Shown here one piece after another: positions 1 to 8,481 of a DNA stretch of 64,000 nucleotides. Every line of letters begins with the position of its first letter. The stretch's first letter is position 1. Where the stretch lies: positions 1,860,001-1,924,000 of the forward strand of contig CAWICN010000001.1 in NCBI GenBank assembly GCA_963834725.1, given 5' to 3'. This stretch comes from PALSA-693 sp963834725 (lineage in GTDB: Bacteria > Actinomycetota > Acidimicrobiia > Acidimicrobiales > Palsa-688). Both the position numbers and the translations under genes were made by a program. The notes below the pieces were generated by a model, which was not told the origin of the DNA, made no database searches, and saw only the letters and a list, made by a program, of their open reading frames with translations.

Positions 1-342
1 ACAGGGACGGGTCGTCGACGGACAGATCGTTGTCCGCCGACCGTCCCACCGACACCACTCCCGGTCCGATACCGACGGACCGGCCGGCGTCGGGCCGCCC
101 ACCACCCGTAGCTCCGGGCCGGCGGCCAGCGTGGGCACAGCTGGCGGGCAGTCGGCCAGCCGCGAACCATCAGCCAGCAAGCTCGCCGCCCAGGTGTCGC
201 CGGCGTCAACCCGCTCCCCGTCCAGCCACAAACAGTCCGGTGCCATCTCGCCCGTCGCCGCCGACCACAGATCGCCCAACCTCGTGTCAGCGGCTCCAGC
301 AAGCTCGACGTCCACCGTCTTCTCAGCGACCGCCACCGTCAC
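1..342 (-). CDS. FHA-domain FtsK/SpoIIIE-type type VII secretion ATPase, N-terminal part (EccC-like)
   Basis: This is the 5' end of a gene that leaves the window on the left. From a GTG at 342 the minus strand reads a roughly 80-residue ubiquitin-like leader beginning VTVAVAEKTVDVELAGA, then a forkhead-associated segment with LRVVGGPDAGRS and VSVGRSADNDL. This is the N-terminal layout of FHA-bearing actinobacterial FtsK/SpoIIIE ATPases that drive ESX secretion. A one-base slip at the GGG run 92-94 is needed to keep the FHA frame. The ATPase modules themselves lie outside the window, so the EccC assignment rests on the FHA motif and on the WXG100 genes next door. Confidence 0.6.
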   Translation of the reverse strand, partial: MTVAVAEKTVDVELAGAADTRLGDLWSAATGEMAPDCLWLDGERVDAGDTWAASLLADGSRLADCPPAVPTLAAGPELRVVGGPTPAGPSVSDREWCRWDGRRTTICPSTTRPC

Positions 343-443
343 CCGGGCCCGCCGTTGGCCGCAGCTGTTGTGGCGCGGTCGCCCGTGACGGTTCTCTGCC
401 ACGGGCCGACCGATAGGCTCCGGGCGGCGTGTTGACTGGGTTG

Positions 444-1039
444 TCACGGCGGACCCTCCGAGTCCCTGAACGCGGTAGCACCGGCAATGGCGTCGAAGAG
501 TCGCTCGAAGTCGCCGGCGAGCGCCACATTCGGCGTTGTCATGGTGAGCGCCGCGGCGCGAGTCTTGGGCGCCGAGCAGACCAGGTACTGGACGCACAGC
601 ACCGGGACCTGTAGCCGCGAGCCGGGGAGGGTGCGGTCGTCGATGCGTGACTGACGGATCGCAATTCCCGCAGTGAGTTCTCGCAGGGATCCACCCTCGG
701 GCAGCTGGCTAGGGTCGTCGAACGCGGTCTCGAACGCCGAGATCGCCGCCGATGCCCGAGCGGGGTCGGCATCGGTCACCCCGACATGGGCGGCGAGCCA
801 GCCGTCGTCGCCCTCGTCGAGGTACAACGCCCACGGTGCGATCGCGGCCTGCTCGTGCTCGGCGCGAGGCGCTCGACCACCGCCAAGACCCGGTCGGCGC
901 TTCTCCGGGCGGCAGGGTTGCGGTGTGCGAGATCGTCGATGAGAGGTTCGAGGCCGCTGCGAGCCGACCGTTCGTCGACAAGCAACCATTCGTCGGGGAC
1001 GGTAAGAGCGACCGGTCCGGCCGAAGTCCGCATCCTCAA
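444..1039 (-). CDS. Hypothetical ESX-locus protein, one frameshift
   Basis: The gene starts at ATG 1039 (MRMRTSAGPVALTVPDEW), overlapping the stop of the upstream gene by four bases, so the two are translationally coupled. After about 58 residues the frame must slip near 863-868, where VVERLA continues as AEHEQAAIAPWALYLDE, and it then runs to the stop at 444. The joined product is about 198 residues, soluble, with no signal peptide. I do not recognise the family. Its place between a WXG-domain substrate and the EccC-like ATPase suggests an accessory role in type VII secretion, which is inference only. Confidence 0.55.
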
Positions 1040-2133
1040 CCTCTCTTGATCTGGCCCTGCCAGGGGGGATCCTCGCCCAGGAGCCAGTTGAGAAGCTCGC
1101 CGGTCCGGCTGGTCGAGTTGCTGCTCACGTTGCTAGCCGTGCTGGCCCACTTGTTGTATTTGGCGTCCACCGCCAGCTCCCGCTTGTACAGGCGTTTGGC
1201 GTCGCCCGTTCCTAAGCCGCGGTTCTCCGCGTAGTGGTCGGGAAGGACTGTCCGGTTGTTGGAAAGCTCGGACAAGGCTTGCTGTTGCTCGGCGATGTTC
1301 TTGGCTCTACTGGCGATGCGCCAGAAAATGAGTCCTCCGATGGTGAGCGCCCCCTCCCCGATCAGGCTTGTCCCGCGCTTGTCGCCGGATGCTGCCAGCG
1401 CGGCATCGGCGACGAAGCTGAGCACGCCGGTGACGGTCGAAACGATGCCCAGGGCCTCGGAGAGGGCGGGAATGGGCAGTGTGACAATGGCAAGGGCGCC
1501 GGCTCCCGCGCTGATCCAGCCGAGCGAGTTGGAGATGTCGGGCAGTGCGTCGTGGACCGGCTGCCACACATAGGTGTCGAACCAGGTCCCGAAATCGCCG
1601 GGTGCCGTCCTGGTATAGCCGTCCAACAGCTTCCCGAGCATTACCTGCGCGCCAGTGAACGCCTTGCTGATCTCCGAACCCTGTGCCCGGAGGAGGTCCA
1701 GTTGCTTCGACGCCTGGTCTTGCTGGCTGCGGTACGAAGCGGCCTCTGGGCCCGTAGAGTGGGCGGCCTTCGCCCGGGCGATGGCCAGGTCGTTGATCGT
1801 GTCGCTCGCCTGCTTCAGCTTGGCCTGCGCCGGCTGTTGCAGGGTGTCCACCGCCACCTTGAAGGTGGCGACGGCGCCGGCGGCGTCGTCGAAGGCGGCA
1901 CGCAGGTCGTCCAGCTGCTTGGGAAGCTGAATGCCGACCTTGGCGTTGAAAGCGTTGGCGGCCTCGCCCTCCCAGGTCATCTGCTTCTGCAGCATCGTGA
2001 CGTGACGGTGAGCGACGTCTGCGTCGGCGGCCAAGCGGAGGAACCTGTTGCGGATCTGGTCCAGCACCCCGACGTCGGCCGGTACCGGGTCCGAGCCGTC
2101 GGGCATCAGCGGGGTCCAGTCCATTCTCGGCAT
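1036..2133 (-). CDS. WXG-domain type VII secretion substrate with C-terminal membrane-active region
   Basis: The product has 365 residues. The first 170 residues are helical and contain a W-x-G turn (W54-E55-G56) between two long amphipathic helices, as in WXG100/LXG-type ESX substrates. Residues about 204-247 and 256-270 are hydrophobic and rich in Gly and Ala, like the membrane-associating segment of longer WXG effectors. The last 95 residues are polar and basic, ending GEDPPWQGQIKRG, and could be an effector tip, but I see no catalytic motif. It is followed at once (ATGA overlap) by the 444-1039 gene and preceded by a WXG100-type partner, which fits a chaperone/substrate operon. Confidence 0.65.
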   Translation of the reverse strand: MPRMDWTPLMPDGSDPVPADVGVLDQIRNRFLRLAADADVAHRHVTMLQKQMTWEGEAANAFNAKVGIQLPKQLDDLRAAFDDAAGAVATFKVAVDTLQQPAQAKLKQASDTINDLAIARAKAAHSTGPEAASYRSQQDQASKQLDLLRAQGSEISKAFTGAQVMLGKLLDGYTRTAPGDFGTWFDTYVWQPVHDALPDISNSLGWISAGAGALAIVTLPIPALSEALGIVSTVTGVLSFVADAALAASGDKRGTSLIGEGALTIGGLIFWRIASRAKNIAEQQQALSELSNNRTVLPDHYAENRGLGTGDAKRLYKRELAVDAKYNKWASTASNVSSNSTSRTGELLNWLLGEDPPWQGQIKRG

Positions 2134-2134
2134 G

Positions 2135-2507
2135 TCAATGACCCCCCGACGCCGCCGGTGGCGGAGCGTACGGGTCGCTGCCGTCAGGGCTGCCGCCTAC
2201 GGCGCCGCTTACGTGGGCGCCCGGGATGGACGACATGGTCTTGATCTCCGTGTCGGTTTGCTGGTACTCCGCGCTCGCCCGGACCAGGAATTGGATGGTT
2301 CCCGACAGGAGGTGGCGTATGTTGTCCAAGCCGAGACCCCAGTCGCCGATGAACTTCCGCAGCGCGGCCCCGCCGGTGGGGCCCTGCGGCGCGGGTCAAA
2401 TCCCAGCGGTCGCCGATGTCTTTGATGAAGCCCACACGGTCCATGGCGGCGTTCAGATCCCCGCTCATACCTTGAAGATCGGCGGGGTCGACCACGATCC
2501 TGCTCAT
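2135..2507 (-). CDS. WXG100-type small partner protein, one frameshift
   Basis: The gene starts MSRIVVDPADLQGM at ATG 2507 and reads to about GDRWDLTRAAGP. It then needs a one-base slip at the GGGG run 2378-2381 to continue as TGGAALRKFIGDWGLG and on to the stop at 2135. The joined protein is about 122 residues, helical, with a Trp in the turn. It belongs to the same small family as the fragments at 8367-8471 and 13209-13493 (shared start S-[RK]-[IH]-V-V-D). It sits two bases upstream of the WXG-domain substrate and is probably secreted with it or pairs with the neighbouring WXG100 protein. Confidence 0.55.
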
Positions 2508-2518
2508 GGCGGCCGCCT

Positions 2519-2815
2519 TTAGCGCATCCGGCGCTTGAGGTCGTCCTCGGTCTGCTGGTAGGCGCGCCCGGCGTCACCCAGCAGCCGGCTGATCCCGCCC
2601 AGGGAGTCGTGCAATCCTCGGGCCGACTTGTCCCAGTTGTCCCACAGGCGGGCGAACTCGGCGGACGCCGCCCCCTGCCAGTCGGCGCCCACCACCGACT
2701 GCACCGACGAGCGCAGACCCGCCAGCTGCTGTTCGATATCCGACTGGCCCCGCGATACCTGCCCAGACAGGTTGGCAAGCCGCTCCGAGGCGACAGGCAG
2801 TCAGGCGATCCGCAC
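2519..2815 (-). pseudogene. WXG100 protein, copy A, start region damaged
   Basis: This copy is nearly identical to the intact WXG100 gene at 8923-9213 from ERLANLSGQVSRG to the end DDLKRRMR. A W-x-G-type turn (DWQGAASAEF) and the Tyr-rich tail RAYQQTEDD are present. The start is abnormal. A GTG at 2815 begins a frame that hits TGA at 2801-2803 after four codons, and the next codon in frame is CTG. A strong AAGGAGG-like site lies upstream at about 2835-2841. Either translation starts at CTG or at the internal GTG 2704, or the copy is dead. I call it a probable pseudogene because the intact copy has MSTMKVTSERLA here. Confidence 0.55.
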
Positions 2816-2879
2816 CGCCGCCAGCCAGGGTGTCCCTCCTTCTAGAACCGTATCGCGTTCAGACTGTCTGTGGGCTCGT

Positions 2880-5800
2880 TCACGGGCAAGTGCTGAGGAT
2901 GCTGGTCAGGACCTGTTTCTCGCTCCGGGCGACTCCGGGTGGGGGGACGGTGCTTATCGGCAGGGGGGCGTCATATTTGATCGCTACCCACATTTCCGCG
3001 TAGGTGCAAACGAAGTCCGGGTTGGGCGGTGTCCACTGCTCTGGTGTCTGGTCTGACTTGGCCCCGTTGATCGGTTCGGACACCGCGAGCAGTTCGAGCT
3101 CGTCCTCATCGTTGGCAAAGTCGCGCCGGGTCTCCGAGTCCCAACCGAACGCCCCGAGGTCCCAGGCGTCTTTCAGCGGCACCACATGGTCGATCTCCAT
3201 CGACTTGTCCACCGGCGGGTCGGCCGGACCGTTCACCGTGACGATGCGGGGCTCGTACGGGCTCTGCCACTGACCGGTGTCGATGGCGCACTTGTGAGTG
3301 GGATCGAGCCCAAACCTCAGCGCGTCGCGATACAGGATTCGTTGGCGAACTAGACAGTTGTTGACTTGCCTCCACACCCCGAACTGCTTCCTGGCATCGT
3401 AGCCGGGATGGTCGATCCGTCGGCCTGTCCTGGACAGGGAGCCGAGCAGAAACCGTGCCGTAAAACCGTTGGGAACGCCCGGTCGGGGCTTCAGCCACTT
3501 CCACCCGCTGGTCGTGGCCGGGCGAAGTCCCCTGGTCGCCGAAGGGGTGACGAAGTTGGCCAGGTCGCGCGCTTCGGCCGCGTAGCCCCTTTGGTTGGGA
3601 TGGAACCACTGGTAGGGGGGCGAGATCTGGATGCCGTCGACGTAGGGACTCGCCGAGCAGATCTCATGGCCGGCGAAGGCGTAGCGCTCGTCCAAGACGT
3701 TGACGCCGGCCAGCCTGGCCGCGGTGACGATCACGTTGTCGAGGTGGTTGGATTCGCGGATCAGCCATTCGATGTCGCTGGCCGGCAGGGCCCCCTCGCC
3801 CAGACAGCCTTGGCCGGCGCCGGTCGGCGTGAAGATGTTGGGATAGGTGAGAACCACCACATACGCCGCCGGAGCGCGTTGTTGGATCCTGCGGTAAAGG
3901 TCGGTCAGTCGGGGCTGCAGGGCGTCGATTCGATCGTCCACGACATTGTGGTCGCCTTGGGTGTAGTAGTCCTCGCAGCCCTGGCGGGTGACGCAGTGGG
4001 TGAGCACGTCGGCGAAGCCGGCGTCGTTGCCGCCGATAGTGATGGTGACCAGGCTGGCGTCGGTAGGCAACCGGCCCAGTTGGGGGCCTTCGTTGTAGCG
4101 GCTGGTCGAGACGATGTTGTCCATCACGGCGCCGCTGCAGGCCAGGTGGGCGACGGGCTGTCGGGCGGCGGCGGCGAACTGGCGGGGGTAGGCGTCGGCC
4201 GAGCGGTGACAGGCGTTTTGGCTGGTGTTGGTGTCGGGGTCGAACCGGTTGGCGGGTACCCCTTCTCCCGCGGAGTAGGAGTCGCCCAGGGCGGCGTAAG
4301 CGGACCCGGCGGCAGCGGTCGGCACCAAGGCGATGGCGCTGAAGGCCAGATCACCGCCGCTGGCCACGCCAAGGTTGGTCAGTGACACCTGGGCGCCCGA
4401 GGCGAGCTGGAAGGTGCCCAGGCTGGCCCACTGGTTGGCGAAGGCGTTCTGGTTGATGGTCACCGTGGCCGACAGGCCGGCCCCGCTGCGGATGGTGTAG
4501 TTGGCTGTGGTGGCGGTGGCGCCGGCGGCGGGGATGAAGGCCTTCACCTCATAGCGCCCGACGGCGTCGGCGGGGGCGGTCCAGGTCCCGGTGACCCCCC
4601 AGGAGCTGGTGGGCTCGTCGGTGTGGGTGAACCACATGTGGCCTGTCAGTCCGGTGCCGAGCTGGTGCAGGTCCATGTCGGTGCCGGCCTCGGCGGCCGA
4701 TGGGTCCCCGAAGCGGAAGGCGAACGAACCGGTGGGGAACCAGTTCTCGGTGGCCGGGTCACAGCCTTCCAGGTTCAGCCGGCGGGGCTGGCTGTCGACG
4801 ATGAACGAGCTGGCTGGGATCTGGCCCGGGTCCCGGTCGACGTTGCAGATCGGCGGGGAGTAGTCTCGGGGCGGGGCCGGCTCGGGGGTGCCGTCGTTGA
4901 CGGTCCAGCTGGCGGTGTGGCAGGGGCTGAACAGCGCCCCGCCGCACCAGGTGGCCGGGTAGTGCCACCAACACCGGGAGCCGACGGCGCCGCAGGTGGC
5001 GGCGGGTTGGCCGTTGGCGGTGGCCGTCGGGTTGCACTGGTCCTTGGCCGGATCGCAGAAGTCGGTGCGACCGGGCCGGGCCAGCTCGAAGGCGCCGTCC
5101 CGCTGGTCGCCGGGTCCGGGAAACTGGTCGTTCGGTTCCAACAGGGTGCCCTGGTAGGCGTATTTGCCGGTGACCGGGTAGATGAGGGGAACCTCCATCC
5201 AGCCGAAAACCTTCTCCTGGTAGGGCCAGTCTCCGGGATGGGCGGCATCGTCGTAGGTCACCTTGACGATGCTGCCCGGGATGAAGTCCTCGTGCAGGAA
5301 GGGATGCCGGTTGTAGGGGTAGGCCGGGTTGGCCGGGTTGTTCAGCCAGCCCAGGCCCCAGGGGCCGCTCCCGGTGTTGGGGTGCAGCCCGCTGTTGTAC
5401 GCCCAGATGGCCAGGTACCAGTTCTCCAGCACGCTCGGGTCGGCGCCGATGTTGTTGGCGGTGATGCCGGCCGCGGCCAGCTGGTTCCATTTGCTGGCCA
5501 GCGTCTGGGCGGCGGCGGCGGCGTTCTCGGCGTAGTCGACCGCGACCTTGCGCTGGGTGTCGTAGGCGGCGGCGCCGGCGGTCATGATGTCGGTGACCTG
5601 GCCCAGCCCGTAGCCGCAGTCGGGGGTGGCCACCCCGGGGGTGAAGCCGCCGGCCGCGCCGTAGTAGTCGGCCACCAGCGGGTTGCCGGCCAGGCCGGCG
5701 ATGGAGTGCCAGGACGCCTGGTTGAAGTTGGACTCCTGGGCGAAGATGCCCTCCAGAACCTCTCGGGGCACGCTCTGGCGGGCCGGGCCGAAGGGGAAGG

Positions 5801-5921
5801 GCAGGGGGAAGTCGGTGCTGGGGGCGTAGGCGGGCAGTCCCAGGTTGGCGAAACCGGCCGGCCGCTCATAGGGGCCGCTGAGCAGCCCCCGGCCGGCCAG
5901 GTTGGCCGCCCAGTCGGTCAT
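2880..5921 (-). CDS. Multidomain secreted protein: transglycosylase-like, golvesin-like, SGNH hydrolase and C-terminal HNH nuclease
   Basis: The product has 1013 residues. Residues about 50-200 resemble soluble lytic transglycosylases (AQESNFNQASWHS with E63, GYGLGQVTDIM, ENWYLAIWAYNSG). Residues 370-535 form a golvesin/carbohydrate-binding-like beta region. Residues 541-790 are an SGNH hydrolase with GDSYSAGEG (S548), GGNDAGF (N632) and FHPNQRGY (H774). Residues 845-970 are an HNH nuclease of the DUF1524/GmrSD type with MEIDHVVPLKDAW (D911, H912), RRDFAND and NGAKSDQ. There is no signal peptide. The start ATG overlaps the stop of the upstream gene, and the two read as one long protein after one extra base in the G6 run 5923-5928. 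A nuclease at the tip suggests a toxin-like secreted effector, which is inference. Confidence 0.75.
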   Translation of the reverse strand: MTDWAANLAGRGLLSGPYERPAGFANLGLPAYAPSTDFPLPFPFGPARQSVPREVLEGIFAQESNFNQASWHSIAGLAGNPLVADYYGAAGGFTPGVATPDCGYGLGQVTDIMTAGAAAYDTQRKVAVDYAENAAAAAQTLASKWNQLAAAGITANNIGADPSVLENWYLAIWAYNSGLHPNTGSGPWGLGWLNNPANPAYPYNRHPFLHEDFIPGSIVKVTYDDAAHPGDWPYQEKVFGWMEVPLIYPVTGKYAYQGTLLEPNDQFPGPGDQRDGAFELARPGRTDFCDPAKDQCNPTATANGQPAATCGAVGSRCWWHYPATWCGGALFSPCHTASWTVNDGTPEPAPPRDYSPPICNVDRDPGQIPASSFIVDSQPRRLNLEGCDPATENWFPTGSFAFRFGDPSAAEAGTDMDLHQLGTGLTGHMWFTHTDEPTSSWGVTGTWTAPADAVGRYEVKAFIPAAGATATTANYTIRSGAGLSATVTINQNAFANQWASLGTFQLASGAQVSLTNLGVASGGDLAFSAIALVPTAAAGSAYAALGDSYSAGEGVPANRFDPDTNTSQNACHRSADAYPRQFAAAARQPVAHLACSGAVMDNIVSTSRYNEGPQLGRLPTDASLVTITIGGNDAGFADVLTHCVTRQGCEDYYTQGDHNVVDDRIDALQPRLTDLYRRIQQRAPAAYVVVLTYPNIFTPTGAGQGCLGEGALPASDIEWLIRESNHLDNVIVTAARLAGVNVLDERYAFAGHEICSASPYVDGIQISPPYQWFHPNQRGYAAEARDLANFVTPSATRGLRPATTSGWKWLKPRPGVPNGFTARFLLGSLSRTGRRIDHPGYDARKQFGVWRQVNNCLVRQRILYRDALRFGLDPTHKCAIDTGQWQSPYEPRIVTVNGPADPPVDKSMEIDHVVPLKDAWDLGAFGWDSETRRDFANDEDELELLAVSEPINGAKSDQTPEQWTPPNPDFVCTYAEMWVAIKYDAPLPISTVPPPGVARSEKQVLTSILSTCP

Positions 5922-7543
5922 CGGGGGGAGGGCTGCATGACCTGCAGGTCGACCCGGTTGCGGGCCACGGCGCAGGTGGACACGAAATTTCCCGCCGGGG
6001 AGGCGGTAGGCCTCGGGGCGGCGGAAAACGGCGCGCTTGTGCCGTCGTCACCCAGGATGGGAGGCAGGGTGGTGGTGACCGGGGCGGCCGTGACCGGCTG
6101 GCTCTGCGCCGTCACGGCCCCGCCCCCGGCTGGGCGCAAGGCCAGCGTCTGCTGGTCGCTCTGTGCCGCGCCGGCCATGTGCGGGCTGACCTCGGCGCCG
6201 GTGGCGGAGACCGCCGCCACCCCGTCGACTCCGGCGGCGGGGCGCAGGCCGGCGGCCGGGTCCAGCTGGTCGACTCCGACGGCCACGGTGTGGCCCTGCC
6301 GGCCCGGGAACAGCTCCAGCGCCGCGAAGGGGCCGGTGCCGACCTGTCGGGCCCCGGCTGCCGCCAGCTGCCACACGGTGGCGGTACCTGCCCTGCCCAC
6401 CAGGAAATCGGCGCCGCCTTCGGCGTTGGCGACCAGGTCGAAGGGTTGGCCGGGCAGCCGGGAGCGGACCGCCTCCCCGGCGCCGGTGATGTCCACCAGC
6501 GTGTCGCCCCGCACCGCCAGCACCCCGCCGGGCGAGGGGACGGCGGCGGTCACCTCGCCGGGGACGGTGCGGACCAGGTGGGCGGAGGCCGAGGCCGCGT
6601 CGGCGGCGACCAGCTCGGTGGCGTGCTGGTCCACGCCCACGTAACGGGTCAGAGCGACCGTGCTGCCCGGCCCGCAGGAGGGGTCGAAGTAGTACAGCGA
6701 CACCCCGCCGATCAGCGGGCGTCCCGCCCCGGTGTGGGCGTCGACGACATAGGCCAGGCCGCCGCCGTTCATCCCCGCCGGGTCGTTGTTGGCATGCCAG
6801 GGGGCGACCACCGCGACCACGTAGCGTCCGTCGCCGGTGAGACACTGCCGGCCGATCCACCTCTCGCCGTTGACGTCGCCGCCCGCCGGGCTGAGAACGG
6901 CGAGGGGCTGCCAACGCCACCCCGCTTCCGAGCTCGCCGCGTACAGGTGGTAGCCGGTGTTGTCGCCGCGGCCGGTCACGATCTCGTCGCCCCCGGCGAT
7001 CTGCACGGTGGCGGGGGCCGACCCAGCTGGGGTGGCCGTCGGGGTGGCGGAGCGGGCCAGCAGCCGGCTGGCCGCCCCCCGGGTGACCGGTCCCACTACC
7101 CCGTCGACGGCGATGCCGGCGTAGCGCTGGAAGGATTCGGTCCCCTCCAGGGTCAGCGGCCCGAAGATCCCATCCTCGGCGACGGCGGGATGGATCGGCT
7201 CCTGGACGGAAAAGAGTCCGTTCATTTCGTCCTGCCAGGTCCGCACCGCCGGTCCGGTGCTGCCCCGCCCCAACAGCGGCGATGGGGCCGGGGCCCCGGC
7301 TTCCGCTCTCCCAGCGGGAGCGTCCACCGTCACCTCGGCAGCCGTCCCGGACGGGCCGTCGGCGACGCGGCCAGCTGGGATAGAGGCCCTCTTTTCTGGG
7401 GGGGGCCGGTGGACCACAACCGGCTTCGAGGCGGCCGGTGAGGCAGCCGCGGCCGACGAGGCGAGTGACATCGAAGTCGCGGTGATCGCAGCGACACCGA
7501 CCGCCACGGCACGAATGCGGCGCATGCCGTGGCTCAGTGCCAC
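5918..7543 (-). CDS. Exported peptidoglycan-binding/propeller-like protein, N-terminal half of the 1.5-kDa-residue secreted protein
   Basis: A 541-residue product with an N-terminal signal sequence (MRRIRAVAVGVAAITATSMS, then an Ala-rich cleavage region). A Pro-rich linker follows, then a peptidoglycan-binding_1 domain at about 92-155 (LLGRGSTGPAVRTWQ, DGIFGPLTLEGTESFQ), then about 330 residues of repeated beta-blades (GDGRYVVAVV, GDTLVDITGAG) like a propeller. It ends VMQPSPR. In the actinobacterial proteins I recall with this layout, the same peptide continues without a stop into the transglycosylase/SGNH part. The stop here overlaps the next start by four bases at a G6 run (5923-5928). GTG 7543 is preceded by an AAGGTG site and overlaps the upstream stop; ATG 7525 is an alternative start. 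Confidence 0.7.
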   Translation of the reverse strand: MALSHGMRRIRAVAVGVAAITATSMSLASSAAAASPAASKPVVVHRPPPEKRASIPAGRVADGPSGTAAEVTVDAPAGRAEAGAPAPSPLLGRGSTGPAVRTWQDEMNGLFSVQEPIHPAVAEDGIFGPLTLEGTESFQRYAGIAVDGVVGPVTRGAASRLLARSATPTATPAGSAPATVQIAGGDEIVTGRGDNTGYHLYAASSEAGWRWQPLAVLSPAGGDVNGERWIGRQCLTGDGRYVVAVVAPWHANNDPAGMNGGGLAYVVDAHTGAGRPLIGGVSLYYFDPSCGPGSTVALTRYVGVDQHATELVAADAASASAHLVRTVPGEVTAAVPSPGGVLAVRGDTLVDITGAGEAVRSRLPGQPFDLVANAEGGADFLVGRAGTATVWQLAAAGARQVGTGPFAALELFPGRQGHTVAVGVDQLDPAAGLRPAAGVDGVAAVSATGAEVSPHMAGAAQSDQQTLALRPAGGGAVTAQSQPVTAAPVTTTLPPILGDDGTSAPFSAAPRPTASPAGNFVSTCAVARNRVDLQVMQPSPR

Positions 7544-8367
7544 CGCGGGTCACACCTTAAGCGGGGGTCGGCGATGCCGAGCTCGGACAGGCACACCCGG
7601 GCCAGCTGGGTACCATCCACCATGGTGCTGAAATAGCCGGTGAAGAAGGGGTGCTGGCTGGACCCGTATTCCCGGGTACCGTCGGTCGTCTCGACGTAGT
7701 AGACGACATACGTCGGGTCGCTGCCCTGGTCGAGTGCCACCCAGTTGGCCTGGCACGACGGCGAGTACCGCAGCCGGACGACGGCCCCACCAAAGCCGCT
7801 CACCTGAGCGTTGGGGACGTCCTGGGCGTCGTCAACACAGGAGACGCCCTGTCGGTTGGTGATGTAGGGCGACTGGCCCACGCAGCTCGCCCCGTCGCAG
7901 GCTGGTCCGGGTACGTAGTTGGGCACCACCCCGGCATCGAGGCGAGCGGCGGCGGCCCGGCTGATAGGGCCCACCAGCCCGTCGACGGTGATCCCGCTGT
8001 AGCGCTGAAAGGACTCGGTCGCCCCCTGAGTGATCGGCCCGAAGATCCCATCGGCGGCTATGGCCACATGATCGGGTCGGGGCAGGCCGAAGAACCGATC
8101 CAGCTCGATCTGCCAATCTCGAACCGCCGGCCCGGTGCTTCCCCAGCCCAACAGGGGCTCGGCGACAGCCGGCCTCGCCGTTGGGCCGGTCACGCTCGTC
8201 ACCGACGCCCTCGCCGGGTGCTTGGCAGCCACAAGCCCGGTCGGGCTGGCCAGCACAAGCCCGGTCGGGCTGGCCAGGGCAGGAGACGGCCCGACGATGT
8301 TGAAGCTTGCCGCTGCCACGCCGGCCAGGGCGGCGATTCGCACCCGGCGTGCAAATGCAACTGACAT
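7534..8367 (-). CDS. Exported peptidoglycan-binding protein with DUF2690 domain
   Basis: The product has about 277 residues. It has a signal peptide (MSVAFARRVRIAALAGVAAA), a repeated LASPTGLV linker, a peptidoglycan-binding_1 domain (LLGWGSTGPAVRDWQIELD, DGIFGPITQGATESFQRY) and a C-terminal DUF2690 domain. That domain shows the spaced cysteines and RLRYSPSCQANWVAL typical of this extracellular family. The ATG at 8367 overlaps the stop of the WXG100 fragment upstream. The stop overlaps the start of the next exported protein, whose first domain is closely similar, so the two probably arose by duplication and act together at the cell wall. Confidence 0.75.
   Translation of the reverse strand: MSVAFARRVRIAALAGVAAASFNIVGPSPALASPTGLVLASPTGLVAAKHPARASVTSVTGPTARPAVAEPLLGWGSTGPAVRDWQIELDRFFGLPRPDHVAIAADGIFGPITQGATESFQRYSGITVDGLVGPISRAAAARLDAGVVPNYVPGPACDGASCVGQSPYITNRQGVSCVDDAQDVPNAQVSGFGGAVVRLRYSPSCQANWVALDQGSDPTYVVYYVETTDGTREYGSSQHPFFTGYFSTMVDGTQLARVCLSELGIADPRLRCDPRWH
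8230..8277 (+). repeat. Two tandem 24-bp units inside the DUF2690 gene
   Basis: The unit starting cacaagcccggtcgggctgg is present twice without change at 8230-8253 and 8254-8277. It encodes the repeated LASPTGLV linker just after the signal peptide of the DUF2690 protein, adding eight residues in frame. Confidence 0.85.
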
Positions 8368-8471
8368 CACAAATACCTCCCGGAACTCTGGAACCCCACA
8401 CGGTCCATCGCGGCCTGCATGTCGGCGTTCATTGCCTGGAGGGTGGCTGGGTCGACAACGTGTCGGCTGAT
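8367..8471 (-). pseudogene. Truncated WXG100-partner fragment
   Basis: The minus strand reads ISRHVVDPATLQAMNADMQ and AAMDRVGFQSSGRYL before a TGA that overlaps the next start. It matches the partner protein at 2135-2507 (MSRIVVDPADLQGM, NAAMDRVG) but has ATC where that gene has ATG, and it stops after about 34 residues. It has lost its start codon and about 85 C-terminal residues. It may still serve as a leader that couples translation to the DUF2690 gene. Confidence 0.55.
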
Positions 8472-8481
8472 GTGTTCGACC

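Noticed and set aside
2801..2803. Recoded TGA (selenocysteine or other) in WXG100 copy A
   Set aside because: The intact copy has no Cys or unusual residue there and no SECIS-like hairpin is evident; start damage is simpler.
5918..5928. Programmed frameshift joining the two halves of the large protein
   Set aside because: The G6 run also fits a simple one-base assembly error and many such errors seem present; no slippery-site structure could be shown.
4623..6644. A 673-codon plus-strand open frame over the large secreted protein
   Set aside because: Gly/Val-rich composition with no motif; the opposite strand encodes recognisable SGNH and transglycosylase-like domains.
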